DNA from: Sphingomonadales bacterium
Lineage (GTDB): Bacteria; Bacteroidota; Bacteroidia; Flavobacteriales_D; Crocinitomicaceae
NCBI GenBank assembly: GCA_016872115.1
Contig: VHBC01000004.1
Location: 1 to 64,000 of the forward strand
Direction: 5' to 3'
DNA: 64,000 nt
Shown in pieces: positions 50,495 to 59,361 of this stretch; position 1 is the stretch's first letter; each line of letters begins with the position of its first letter. The notes below the pieces were generated by a model. It did no database searches. It was not told the origin of the DNA and was given only the letters and a program-made list of their open reading frames with translations. Both the position numbers and the translations under genes were made by a program.

Positions 50495-51502
50495 TTAAGA
50501 TTGATAACGGTTGAGCAGCGCTTGGCCGCGTTCTTTTAAAGTGAGGCGTAAACTTTTGGGTTCCAGGACTTCTAGTTCACCAGCATAACCCAATAAGTTT
50601 CGGATAAATTCTTCGGTAACGAGAATCTGGAGTTCAAAAAGACTGTAGTTCGCGTTTTTTTCCAAGCAAAGTTGAGACGAATGAAAGGGTTGCGTTTCGA
50701 TATAACGTGCGGCAACGGGTTCTGCTTTTAAAACAATACGCAATGGTTCGCCTTTAAAAGCAGTGATGCCCACCGCATTTTTGAAATAATGCTTTGCATC
50801 GAAATCGCTTGGTATTTGGGCTGCTTCGTCTAAAATCTGCAGCTCAGACATGCGGTCAAGCGCGAAAGTCACAATATCTTGCTTCTGCGTATCGTAGGAA
50901 ATCAGGTACCAGCGGTTGCGGTATTCTTTGAGAAATAGTGGGCTAACTTTGCGAGGTTTGGCCTGTTGCTGCTGAAAACTCGTGTATAAAAACCAAACGC
51001 GTTTCTTGGCCTGAATACCTTCGAGAAGTGTCGGTAGGTACTCATTGCCCCCCGTTGAAACAGCTGCTTCGAATTGAATGTAATCCGATAGTTCTTGGGT
51101 TTGATCGCCAACGGCAACGCGGTCTACGATCTTATCGATGGCCAGTCCAAATTGTTGGAAAAAAGGAACTTCCCGAAATTGCTGCAATGTAGAGACCGCA
51201 AAGCGAATAGAGGATAGTTCGTCCTCGGAAAGTGGAACGTCATTGATACTGAAATCAGGAGCTTCGTAAAAATAGCCACCATATTTTTTACTGTAACAAA
51301 TAGGGGCGTCGTGCTCAATTTTCATGGTAAAAAGGTCCTTTTCAATTGTGGATGCACAAATATGTGCGCCGTCCTCAGAGCCAAAAAGTGCCTCTTCGCA
51401 AGCGCTGCGGAGCGCTTCTTTAGATGGATAAGGCTTGTATTTGTTGCGCAACATCCGGTCGATGATGCGGTAGCGAATCAGGGCATTTTTGATATGCGGC
51501 AT
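50495..51502 (-). CDS. WYL-domain transcriptional regulator
   Basis: 335 aa. An N-terminal winged helix (KNALIRYRIIDRMLRNKYKPYPSKEALRSAC) is followed by the WYL domain: KVSPLFLKEYRNRWYLISYDTQKQDIVTFALDRMSEL, then a WCX-like C-terminal part (RIVLKAEPVAARYIETQPFH). WYL proteins sense nucleotides or other small ligands and regulate transcription. The gene overlaps the unknown 471-aa gene by one base and is in the MbnP operon, so it may control the operon. The ligand is unknown. Confidence 0.9.
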   Translation of the reverse strand: MPHIKNALIRYRIIDRMLRNKYKPYPSKEALRSACEEALFGSEDGAHICASTIEKDLFTMKIEHDAPICYSKKYGGYFYEAPDFSINDVPLSEDELSSIRFAVSTLQQFREVPFFQQFGLAIDKIVDRVAVGDQTQELSDYIQFEAAVSTGGNEYLPTLLEGIQAKKRVWFLYTSFQQQQAKPRKVSPLFLKEYRNRWYLISYDTQKQDIVTFALDRMSELQILDEAAQIPSDFDAKHYFKNAVGITAFKGEPLRIVLKAEPVAARYIETQPFHSSQLCLEKNANYSLFELQILVTEEFIRNLLGYAGELEVLEPKSLRLTLKERGQALLNRYQS

Positions 51503-52917
51503 TAGTGCTGGTCAACTTTTTGCTTGTAGCCAAAGAGTTCGAAAAATTTAATGGCTTTGACTACTTCATACGGAACGTCATCTTCCCAACTTTGAACATT
51601 GGCTTTGATTTTGCTGAGCACATCGTCGGAGAGAATGTGTAATAGGCTAGTGTCGTATTCTTTGAGCGATGTGATTTTATCGTTGGCTTGCATGTAATTA
51701 AGTAAGCCAATCATTTTATCTGGTAATTTGATGTTCCCTAAATGATACAAGCTGCCATCTTCAACATTGAGCGCAGGATACACATATAGCTTGACATTAT
51801 GACCAAATCCGCGCCCAAAGGCTTCTAGTAAGCCACCCGGCAGGTTGTCGTAGTATTTTTCCTCAAAAATAATGTGCAGGTTGTAGATCCCCATAATGAC
51901 ACCAAGGAGGTTTCCACGAGCAATGGACGACAAATACTCAAGCATTTTGTAATGCTTGAGATAGTTAGAAACCATGACGGTGTAGCCTAGGGAGCCCAAA
52001 AGCTCTGCGCGGTCAAGGAAGTCTTTGTCCGAAATTTTTCCGTCGGCGGTGAGGTCTTTGAGTGTGAGTTCAAATATAACTTCGAGTTGTTCTGGCTTGA
52101 CCCGTTTCTCTTTGGCAAATGCAGCTCTAGCGCGTTCGATCATGTCGATATGCACTTTGGTTACTGGTCTAAAGCGACCGCGCATCAGTAAGATGTTCTT
52201 CTTGTAAAGCGCTGTAGATGGCTGCAATACGTTCTTGGCTAAGTCGAACATGGTGGCATTGGTGATGCCTCTGCGGACTAAATTGAGTGCGATGATGCGG
52301 TTGTCGATATCCTCGAAATCAGGTCCCGAAATGCGCAACATGTCGATTTCCATTCGGTCTGGCGGCAGGCGATGTACAATGCCATCAATGAAGTCATTTA
52401 TGTTTCCGGATTGAAAATAACACGCATATATTAGATTTACACCCAAGATGCCAAGTGCTTCTTGTTGTGCTTTGTGGCTGTTGTCGTGCATTTTGATGTG
52501 CAAAATGACGTCGTTGGGTTTTGTATTGAGCCCCAGTTGAAAACGGATCCCAACCCAACCCTGACCTTGGTTTGTTTTGTGGTAGTTGAGCGATTCTACG
52601 GTATTACAAAAGGCAAAGAAGCGGGCCTCCCGGTTTTTTACCGGAAGGATATCCTGTAGGTGTTTGAATTCGGTCTGAAGCATGGTGAGCAGGCGCTCTT
52701 CGCAGACATAACGCACCGTTTCTCCGTACATGGAGTCCGAAACCTTCATGTCATAGGCTGATTGCGTGTAGGCAATAGTTCCAGTACTACCACCGGCTTT
52801 AAAGAAATTAGCGGCTACTTCTTGGCCTGCACCTATTTCAGCAAAACAACCATAGATATCTTGGGTAAGATTGATTTTTAATGCTTTGTCTTCTGTTGTT
52901 AAACGACTTGCGCTCAT
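51502..52917 (-). CDS. Conserved unknown protein with degenerate nucleotidylyltransferase-like motif
   Basis: 471 aa soluble protein with no signal peptide. I do not recognise a well-defined family. Residues around 245-262 read LLMRGRFRPVTKVHIDMIE, which resembles the GxFxPxHxGH phosphate-binding motif of nucleotidylyltransferases but with Thr/Lys replacing the first His, so automated calls as nicotinate-nucleotide adenylyltransferase are probably not functional evidence. The rest has large alpha/beta segments (VGIRFQLGLNTKPNDVILHIKMHDNS; RMEIDMLRISGPDFEDIDNRIIALNLVRRGI). It sits directly between the MbnH-like and WYL genes (2-base and 1-base spacing), so it is co-expressed with copper-related proteins. 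Confidence 0.8.
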   Translation of the reverse strand: MSASRLTTEDKALKINLTQDIYGCFAEIGAGQEVAANFFKAGGSTGTIAYTQSAYDMKVSDSMYGETVRYVCEERLLTMLQTEFKHLQDILPVKNREARFFAFCNTVESLNYHKTNQGQGWVGIRFQLGLNTKPNDVILHIKMHDNSHKAQQEALGILGVNLIYACYFQSGNINDFIDGIVHRLPPDRMEIDMLRISGPDFEDIDNRIIALNLVRRGITNATMFDLAKNVLQPSTALYKKNILLMRGRFRPVTKVHIDMIERARAAFAKEKRVKPEQLEVIFELTLKDLTADGKISDKDFLDRAELLGSLGYTVMVSNYLKHYKMLEYLSSIARGNLLGVIMGIYNLHIIFEEKYYDNLPGGLLEAFGRGFGHNVKLYVYPALNVEDGSLYHLGNIKLPDKMIGLLNYMQANDKITSLKEYDTSLLHILSDDVLSKIKANVQSWEDDVPYEVVKAIKFFELFGYKQKVDQH

Positions 52918-52919
52918 GG

Positions 52920-53993
52920 TTAATGTGGGTCTTTGAAAGCAGGGTTTGAAATAAAAGAGTAGTCAGTAAGCGTAAGTAAGAATTTTTTTAGATAAATTTT
53001 TTCTTGCGTATTGAGTTGTACGCCACCTTGATTGGCAAATTCTATTAGTGGGTCGATTGTAGGGGAGAGATGCACACCACTTGAGTAGTGTTCAATGACT
53101 TCGTCGAGGGTTTGAAAACGACCATCGTGCATGTAAGGGGCGCTTAAGGCAATGTTGCGTATGGTCGGCACTTTGAATTTGCCGTTGTCTTCAGGATTGC
53201 CAGTAACAGCTCCCCGACCTAAGTCGCTGAAGTTGGCGTCTAGCCCGTTATTGCTGTATTTTTTAACGCGCATCAGCGGACCGTTGTGACAGTGAAAGCA
53301 GTCAGCACCATTTAGGCTTTTAAAGAGATCATAACCAGCCCATTCCTCCACATCCACAGTTTGGAGGATCGTTTGTTCTTGGGAGGTGAGGGTGATGCCA
53401 TTCTCGTATTTGTACATGACATCGAACTTAGATTCTGCAGAAATCATGGTTCGGATAAATTGTGCTATTGCTTTGGCGACTTTTGTAGAGTCAATACCAG
53501 GTTCGCCAAACGCTCTAAGGAACTGGTTGCGATAATTGATATCGAGATTCAGTTTGTAAACGGCGTCGGTCCAACTTTGGTGCATTTCAATTGGATTGGG
53601 AATTGGCTCAAGAATTTGTTGTTCTAGCGTCGCAGCCCGGCCATCCCAGAAAAAGAATTTATCCCAACCGAGGTTGATCAGTGCCATGGAATTGCGGTTG
53701 CCTGCAATGCCATCAATACCTGTCGAGTATTTGTTTGGGTCTGAGAAACTGCTTGTTGGTAAGTGGCAAGAGGCACAACTCATGGAGTCGTTGCCCGATA
53801 GTCTTTTTTCGTAAAAAAGCCAACGCCCCAGCGCAACGCCTTCTTTAGTCATAGGGTTGTCAGAAGGTATTTCCATGTCGGGAAAATGATTGGGAATGGC
53901 CAATACATAGGGTGTCGGCTGAAAGTTTGCCTTGTCTTTTTTGCAAGCACTCAGTGAAAGAAGTAAAATAAGAAAAACAAAAATACTTTTCAT
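52920..53993 (-). CDS. MbnH/MauG-like dihaem cytochrome c peroxidase-family protein
   Basis: 357 aa lipoprotein (LSLSAC lipobox, Cys17). Two CxxCH haem sites: MSCASCH (Cys73, Cys76, His77) and ADCFHCH (Cys232, Cys235, His236). Supporting motifs are GNRNSMALINLGWDKFFFWDGRA and APYMHDGRFQTLDEVI. Family members are peroxidases or, as in MbnH, oxidase enzymes that convert a Trp of the partner MbnP to kynurenine. The partner here is adjacent: this gene starts one base after the MbnP-like stop. Located on the periplasmic side. Confidence 0.92.
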   Translation of the reverse strand: MKSIFVFLILLLSLSACKKDKANFQPTPYVLAIPNHFPDMEIPSDNPMTKEGVALGRWLFYEKRLSGNDSMSCASCHLPTSSFSDPNKYSTGIDGIAGNRNSMALINLGWDKFFFWDGRAATLEQQILEPIPNPIEMHQSWTDAVYKLNLDINYRNQFLRAFGEPGIDSTKVAKAIAQFIRTMISAESKFDVMYKYENGITLTSQEQTILQTVDVEEWAGYDLFKSLNGADCFHCHNGPLMRVKKYSNNGLDANFSDLGRGAVTGNPEDNGKFKVPTIRNIALSAPYMHDGRFQTLDEVIEHYSSGVHLSPTIDPLIEFANQGGVQLNTQEKIYLKKFLLTLTDYSFISNPAFKDPH

Positions 53994-54731
53994 TTAAAAA
54001 GGACTTATCGCGTTCTTGAAGTTAGTGATTACTTTTTGGGTCAATGCTTCTTGTCCGGCAGCTGTATGGGTCAGGTTTTCTGAATTCAAATTGATGCTGT
54101 TTGCACCCTGACCAAGAAAGGCGAGGAGGTCTAATTTGAGTTTGAACTGGTGTGTGTTGTTGCCTATATTGGTCCAATTGATATTATTGAATTGCAGATT
54201 TTGAAGATAGGTATCTGTGCCAATATGAAAACTAAAAGAGAGATCTGGATTGAGGGTTGCATCCGGGATCGTATCTACTTTTCCTTCGATATTCATGAAA
54301 ATATAACCAGGGTTCCAACCCCAATGCATTGGGCCAGCGTTGGAAATATTCAACGGACTATTATTTGGAAAAGCGCTAGGGTCTAAGTGATTTAGACTAC
54401 TGTCTACGCCTAATACGGCACTTATGTTTGAAAATTTGGTGTAGTCGCCTTCTTTTTTAAAAAGCAGGTTACCGGTTTCACGGTAGTCGAGTAAAGCGGC
54501 TTCATGAAGTGCGTTCGAAACGTTCTTAAATAAAGTAAAATAGCACTTGAGCTCGGTAAATTTAATTTGATACCCCTCTTGAGTGGAATAAATGCTATCC
54601 ATGTAAAAGGTTTGGTTGCCAAAAACGGGTTGCATAGCTACCTGAACATAATTTTTTGGCGTTTCTGGCTTGTCTTTATCGCAAGCAGCTATTGCGAGCA
54701 TAACAAAGACGCATAAAAATAGTATTCTCAT
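53994..54731 (-). CDS. MbnP-like copper-binding lipoprotein
   Basis: 245 aa with lipobox MLAIAACDKD (Cys17). The fold is MbnP-like: QVAMQPVFGNQTFYMDSIY, IKFTELKCYFTLFKNV, and the signature PMHWGWNPGYIFMNIEGK (His136, Trp137, Trp139). In characterised MbnP a Trp is converted to kynurenine by MbnH and the protein binds Cu(I). The Trp pair in this motif is the natural candidate. It heads the operon; a TATTTTTG -7 box ends 4 bases before the ATG. Function in copper acquisition is inferred from family knowledge. Confidence 0.88.
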   Translation of the reverse strand: MRILFLCVFVMLAIAACDKDKPETPKNYVQVAMQPVFGNQTFYMDSIYSTQEGYQIKFTELKCYFTLFKNVSNALHEAALLDYRETGNLLFKKEGDYTKFSNISAVLGVDSSLNHLDPSAFPNNSPLNISNAGPMHWGWNPGYIFMNIEGKVDTIPDATLNPDLSFSFHIGTDTYLQNLQFNNINWTNIGNNTHQFKLKLDLLAFLGQGANSINLNSENLTHTAAGQEALTQKVITNFKNAISPF

Positions 54732-54735
54732 CTAA

Positions 54736-54743
54736 CAAAAATA
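54736..54743 (-). promoter_or_regulatory. -7 box of the MbnP operon
   Basis: TATTTTTG on the minus strand, exact TAnnTTTG match, 4 bases before the ATG at 54731. Confidence 0.5.
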
Positions 54744-54800
54744 CGTCAAAACGCTCAAAATGTTCTTAATTTTAGTAAAAGTTCAGTTCAAAAAATACAC

Positions 54801-57800
54801 ATGTCAATAAACACTGCAAAAGCATTACAAATTTACGCCGCATCTGCTGGCAGTGGAAAAACACATCGTCTTGTATTAGAGTACCTTAAAATACTTCTTT
54901 CCGATTCAAATTACCGCCAAAAATTCAGGCATATTGTGGCCATGACTTTCACCAATAAGGCTGCAAATGAAATGAAGGAGCGCATCCTCCAAACACTAAG
55001 TGGGCTAGCTCATCCGCAAACTGCAAATTCAAAAACTTTAGCTCTCAAGGCGGATCTCTTACAAGAAACCGAGCTTACTGAGCAGCAAATTCAACAACGC
55101 GCAGGTGCTGCACTACAAGGCATCCTTCACCACTATGAAGATTTCCATATCTCTACTATAGACAAATTCAACCTCAGGCTCATTCGTTCGTTTAGTCGAG
55201 ACCTCGATTTACCTGCCGATTTTGAAGTGGTACTCAATGAAAATTTGGTATTCGACGAAGTACTCGATTTATTGATTTCACGCCTTGGTCAACCCGATGC
55301 AGAAGAGCTAACCAAATGGATGCTGGCTTATGCCAAAACAAAAGTAGCCGAAGGTGAGTCATGGGATTTTAAAAAATCTTTATTGCAATTTGCAGAAGTA
55401 CTCAGCAAAGAGCGCAATACAACCGAGGTAGCTCAATTGCTTCAAACCACCTATTCTCGCGAGGCTTATGATTCCTTTAAAGAAAATGCTGCAAGGATCA
55501 AAAACGAATTTTTGACACTTTGCGCAAAGGTCCATGCACAGGCCGCTCCGTTCAAAGGAACGCATTTGAAGACTGCCACTGAACAAAAGCGCATCGATGC
55601 CTTCATCGAAGACAAAAACTGGGGCCTTGGCAAGCAAACAGGGCCGTTTTATGCACCGACTTTTTTAAAAGCGCTTCAGGATAACAAATACGACCTACCC
55701 AGAGCAGTCAACGAGGCCCTGCTTGGCTTGTCGACTGCCTATGAGCAGTCGTTTGCTGCCTATTTGCTTCTTGAAACCCAGCGCAAGAATTTTTACAATA
55801 TGGCCTTATTGCAGAATGTAGCGCAGCAAACCAAGGCCCTCATGAGTGCCCAACAACAAATCCGTATTTCTGAATTCAATCAGCTCATCAGTCAATTGGT
55901 TCAGGGCGAACAAGCCCCTTACGTTTATGAGCGTTTGGGTATTCGTTACGAACATTTCTTACTCGATGAATTTCAGGATACATCGCGCCTACAGTGGATC
56001 AATATGATTCCTTTGCTCTTAGAAGCCATTTCTTATGAAAGGCACAATCTCATTGTAGGAGACGCCAAACAAAGTATTTATCGTTTCAATAACGGCTTGG
56101 CCGAGCAATTCGTGGCACTTCCGCGGTTATACAATCCAGAAAACGACCCTCAAATGGCGCTCACTAGCCGTCGTTTTGAACACAGTGGACACAAAAAAAG
56201 CCTTCAAGATAACTACCGTTCTGCCCCTCAAATCGTTCAGTTCAATAATGCGCTGTTCGAGTGTCTTTCCAAAGAACTTCCTCCACAACAACTTGACTTT
56301 TATGCTGATTTGAAGCAAAATCCACAATCTAAGCACCACGGGTATGTCAGAATCGAATCGCTTGTCAATGACCTTCCTGATGAGCTACTTCACGTCAAAT
56401 TACTACAAACTGTAGCGGAAATCTTAAAAGATGATTACAGGCCTTGTGATATCTGTATACTTACAGAAACCAATAAAAAAGGCAACGCAATTGCGGTGGC
56501 ACTCACACAGGCAGGCATGCAAGTTGTTTCTCAAGATTCATTGTTGCTCTATACACACCCTGTTGTCCAGTTGTTTTTAATTTATCTCAAAAAGAGGGCA
56601 AAACCTGCCAATCCAACACTCGGAAAAAGATTCGCAGAGGCCTATTTGCGTGTCAAGGGTAGGTTCGAGGTGGCGTCTTTTATGACGTTTTTTAAAACTT
56701 ACGAGAAAGAAGGAAAATTGGTAAGGTATTTCGACGAAGCTGCTTTTTTTACGCAAGAATTTGGATCTCCAGAGGCACTTTTTATGCCTTATGAACACCT
56801 TTTTGACCTATTGCAAAAAGCGGCAACTTGTTTTCAGATCAATGAAACGCAAGAACCTTACGTGCATCATTTTTTTGATGTCGCTTTCCAATATCAGCTC
56901 AATCGAAATGCCGAATTGCTGCCCTTCTTGGAATATATCGAACAACACAAAGATAAACTCGCACTCCAGATGCCGGAATCTACTGAGGCCATTCGCATCA
57001 TGACCATACACAAAGCCAAAGGGCTTGAATTTCCGGTTGTACTTATTCCCAGTCTAGATTTTCGAACAGAACTCTTCGGTTACAATAAATTTCTGATGAG
57101 GGCAGGTGAGGGTTTAGCCTATGCCTATCCATCGGATAGCATTCCGGAATTCAAAGTATTCAAAGAAAAAGAGTTGGCTGCGATTTTTCTGGATAAACTC
57201 AATTTGTTGTATGTCGCACTGACCCGGCCTGAACGCCGGTTATATATTTGGAACCACCACAAGAAAAAAGGTTTGGGTGAGCAAATTCATCGTCAAATAA
57301 CAGCTTTAACCTTTCTTGAAACTGATCAAGAGCACGTTTATTTTTATGGTTCACCAACACCACTCTTGCTTTCAAAAGAAGAACAAGCCAAGCGCGCCAC
57401 CACCAAGACCAAGTTTTACCACCCAATGGCGCTATCAAACCAGCTTTGGTATCCTTCTTTGGCTTTTAGAACACCACAACTAGAAATTGCGTCCGATCAA
57501 TTTTTTGGTTTGGCATTTCATCGCGTCCTTTCTTTGTGTCCACAACCCACTGCGCTCCCCGCTGCACTTGCCCAAGCCCTTGAGGAAGGTGCAATGGCCC
57601 AAGATCAAATGCAACAAATTCAAGAAGCAGCAGTGCGCTTTTGGTCTCATGTAGAGGCTCAAAATTTGCATTTAGATATTATTGAGGAATTTAATGAGCA
57701 GCGGATAATAGCCCAGCTCAATCAAATTAAGCAACCCGATAAAGTCTGGCGCAAGGCCAATGAATTGATCGTAATTGACTTCAAAACAGGGCTCAGACAA

Positions 57801-57914
57801 GACCAGCACTTAAAGCAAATTTTACAATACGCTCAATTGCTGCATAAGATTTTTGAATTACCAGTTCGTCCAATCCTTTATTACACCCAACTTGATTTAT
57901 TCTTGGAGCTTTAA
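54801..57914 (+). CDS. AddA-like UvrD helicase with C-terminal nuclease domain
   Basis: 1037 aa. SF1 motifs: Walker A YAASAGSGKTHRLVLEYL at the N-terminus, FTNKAANEMKERI, DEFQDTSRLQW (motif II), VGDAKQSIYRFNNGLAE, DNYRSAPQIVQFNN, and MTIHKAKGLEFPVVLIPS, YVALTRPERRLYIW. The C-terminal PD-(D/E)XK-type motif LIVIDFKTGLRQDQHLKQILQYAQ gives the catalytic D-x-K and QxxxY. It would resect double-strand ends with an AddB-like partner, which is not in the window. The 3' end overlaps the convergent gene by 18 bases. A weak TAATTTTA element lies 27 bases upstream. Confidence 0.93.
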   Translation: MSINTAKALQIYAASAGSGKTHRLVLEYLKILLSDSNYRQKFRHIVAMTFTNKAANEMKERILQTLSGLAHPQTANSKTLALKADLLQETELTEQQIQQRAGAALQGILHHYEDFHISTIDKFNLRLIRSFSRDLDLPADFEVVLNENLVFDEVLDLLISRLGQPDAEELTKWMLAYAKTKVAEGESWDFKKSLLQFAEVLSKERNTTEVAQLLQTTYSREAYDSFKENAARIKNEFLTLCAKVHAQAAPFKGTHLKTATEQKRIDAFIEDKNWGLGKQTGPFYAPTFLKALQDNKYDLPRAVNEALLGLSTAYEQSFAAYLLLETQRKNFYNMALLQNVAQQTKALMSAQQQIRISEFNQLISQLVQGEQAPYVYERLGIRYEHFLLDEFQDTSRLQWINMIPLLLEAISYERHNLIVGDAKQSIYRFNNGLAEQFVALPRLYNPENDPQMALTSRRFEHSGHKKSLQDNYRSAPQIVQFNNALFECLSKELPPQQLDFYADLKQNPQSKHHGYVRIESLVNDLPDELLHVKLLQTVAEILKDDYRPCDICILTETNKKGNAIAVALTQAGMQVVSQDSLLLYTHPVVQLFLIYLKKRAKPANPTLGKRFAEAYLRVKGRFEVASFMTFFKTYEKEGKLVRYFDEAAFFTQEFGSPEALFMPYEHLFDLLQKAATCFQINETQEPYVHHFFDVAFQYQLNRNAELLPFLEYIEQHKDKLALQMPESTEAIRIMTIHKAKGLEFPVVLIPSLDFRTELFGYNKFLMRAGEGLAYAYPSDSIPEFKVFKEKELAAIFLDKLNLLYVALTRPERRLYIWNHHKKKGLGEQIHRQITALTFLETDQEHVYFYGSPTPLLLSKEEQAKRATTKTKFYHPMALSNQLWYPSLAFRTPQLEIASDQFFGLAFHRVLSLCPQPTALPAALAQALEEGAMAQDQMQQIQEAAVRFWSHVEAQNLHLDIIEEFNEQRIIAQLNQIKQPDKVWRKANELIVIDFKTGLRQDQHLKQILQYAQLLHKIFELPVRPILYYTQLDLFLEL

Positions 57915-58595
57915 ATCGAGGCCGGCATTTTGGGCCGACATTTTCAAAAAGGTATAAACCAACGGATGCGGAAGATCTCGGGTCGAAGAAATTTGTGGGC
58001 AAAAACTTGTTGCTAAGAAAAAGGGATGGGCTTTCATGGAAATGATCTCAGGGTCTTCAAACTGATTGACCGCCTCTATGTCTATGAACTGACCAACCAA
58101 TTGTTCTAATAGCTGCGGATACATACTAAAACGTGCGGCACTGAGCTCAACAGAACTGCAATTTTCATAGAGTCTCTCCATAAGGCTTGTTCTTGGATTA
58201 ACTTCAATGCGCTCAAAATGAGTGCCTATTACTAGATTTTCAGAGATGAGTTTTTCTCCGAAAGGATTCATGTTATTGGCAGTGATGAGGTGGTCAATGA
58301 ATAATTTAAAGCAATCCCCGGTTAGAAAAATGGGTGCTTTAAGATCTACCAAATGACGAAAAACGCCACTTAAAAAAAAAGGATTGAGGTAAGGGCCAGG
58401 TGCTACCCAGATTCCATCAAATTGGTCAAATGAAGGCCTTTTGTATTGCAAGGCCTCATTGATTTTAATCCAATAATAGTTGAGTTCCAATTCGAGAAAC
58501 TCAGCGGCATGGTCCAAGGAAAGGTTTGTCGCATGATGCGAATTGTAGGTGAAGTTGTAGTCGCCTATAATTGCTATTTTGAGTGCTTCACTCAT
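57897..58595 (-). CDS. CTP-synthase-like glutamine amidotransferase domain with altered active site
   Basis: 232 aa matching the C-terminal amidotransferase domain of CTP synthase alone: KIAIIGDYNFTYNSHH at the start, DGIWVAPGPYLNPF, nucleophile position Cys95 in LTGDCFKLF, and ISMKAHPFFLATSFCPQIS near the end. Where class I amidotransferases have catalytic His and Glu (QFHPE), it has Cys199 and Gln201 (SFCPQ). Without the His-Glu dyad, glutaminase activity is unlikely, though Cys95 remains. Standalone forms of this type exist; role unknown. The stop lies within the uvrD gene on the other strand (18-base overlap). Confidence 0.85.
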   Translation of the reverse strand: MSEALKIAIIGDYNFTYNSHHATNLSLDHAAEFLELELNYYWIKINEALQYKRPSFDQFDGIWVAPGPYLNPFFLSGVFRHLVDLKAPIFLTGDCFKLFIDHLITANNMNPFGEKLISENLVIGTHFERIEVNPRTSLMERLYENCSSVELSAARFSMYPQLLEQLVGQFIDIEAVNQFEDPEIISMKAHPFFLATSFCPQISSTRDLPHPLVYTFLKMSAQNAGLDLKLQE

Positions 58596-58621
58596 GAAAG
58601 GCGTTTGCTACCTACGCTTGT

Positions 58622-59272
58622 TTAGCGTTTGAACCAACCTCTTAGTTTGGCATTGGTGATTTGAATGGATTCTTCTGCGAGTGTTTGCGGATCTACATAC
58701 CAAACCTTACAGCTAAAGGTTGCCTCGTAAAGCGAGTAATCACCACTACCGTCTGAGGCTTGCTTTAAAATAGTGAATGTGGCGGTTTGTCCGGGGTCGG
58801 TTTCACGGGAAATCCAAGGTTTACCTGTGTTGTCTACGTAAGAAACTTGTACACCGTTGATGCTATTGGTGGTAAGTGTGGCTAGGTCTTTGAAAGGAAC
58901 TGGATTTCCGGAGTTGGTCATATGAAAATCATTGAACATTGGAAGAGTTGGTAAATTGCTACCAGTGGCATCCCATTCCAATGATCCAAAAGTGAGCAAA
59001 ATGCTTTGGGGATTGGCCATTGAAGTCATACCGGAAGTGTAAATGACTTTTGACATAATTGGTGCCGTATTGATGATTTGGGTATCCACCGCAAAGCCAA
59101 GGTAGTTGTTCACATTTTGAGTGAGTTCTACTTGCGTACCATTGATATAACCTACAAAACTTGCATTGAGGTCCACCTTGTTACTTGGGGGTGGAATAAC
59201 TTCGTGCTCGATACAGGCAGAGCTGATGAGTAAAAGAAGTGTTGCAAAAAAGGCGAAGCGTGTCAGTTTCAT
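58622..59272 (-). CDS. Lipoprotein of unknown function
   Basis: 216 aa from the ATG of MKLTRFAFF (about 59272; coordinate by codon count). The signal has a lipobox LLLISSAC and the mature part is a beta-rich domain (VDLNASFVGYINGTQVELTQNVN, SYVDNTGKPWISRETDPGQTATFTIL, CKVWYVDPQTLAEES). No family is recognised. Upstream at 59306-59299 is an exact TAAATTTG box. Probable outer-membrane lipoprotein. Confidence 0.6.
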   Translation of the reverse strand: MKLTRFAFFATLLLLISSACIEHEVIPPPSNKVDLNASFVGYINGTQVELTQNVNNYLGFAVDTQIINTAPIMSKVIYTSGMTSMANPQSILLTFGSLEWDATGSNLPTLPMFNDFHMTNSGNPVPFKDLATLTTNSINGVQVSYVDNTGKPWISRETDPGQTATFTILKQASDGSGDYSLYEATFSCKVWYVDPQTLAEESIQITNAKLRGWFKR

Positions 59273-59361
59273 GCGTTTGTATTTAGGTGATAATGAATCA
59301 AATTTAGCTTTATAAACGCAATTGTGCAAAAAAAGATGCCTTTGGGTTCAAAAAAGCGCAC

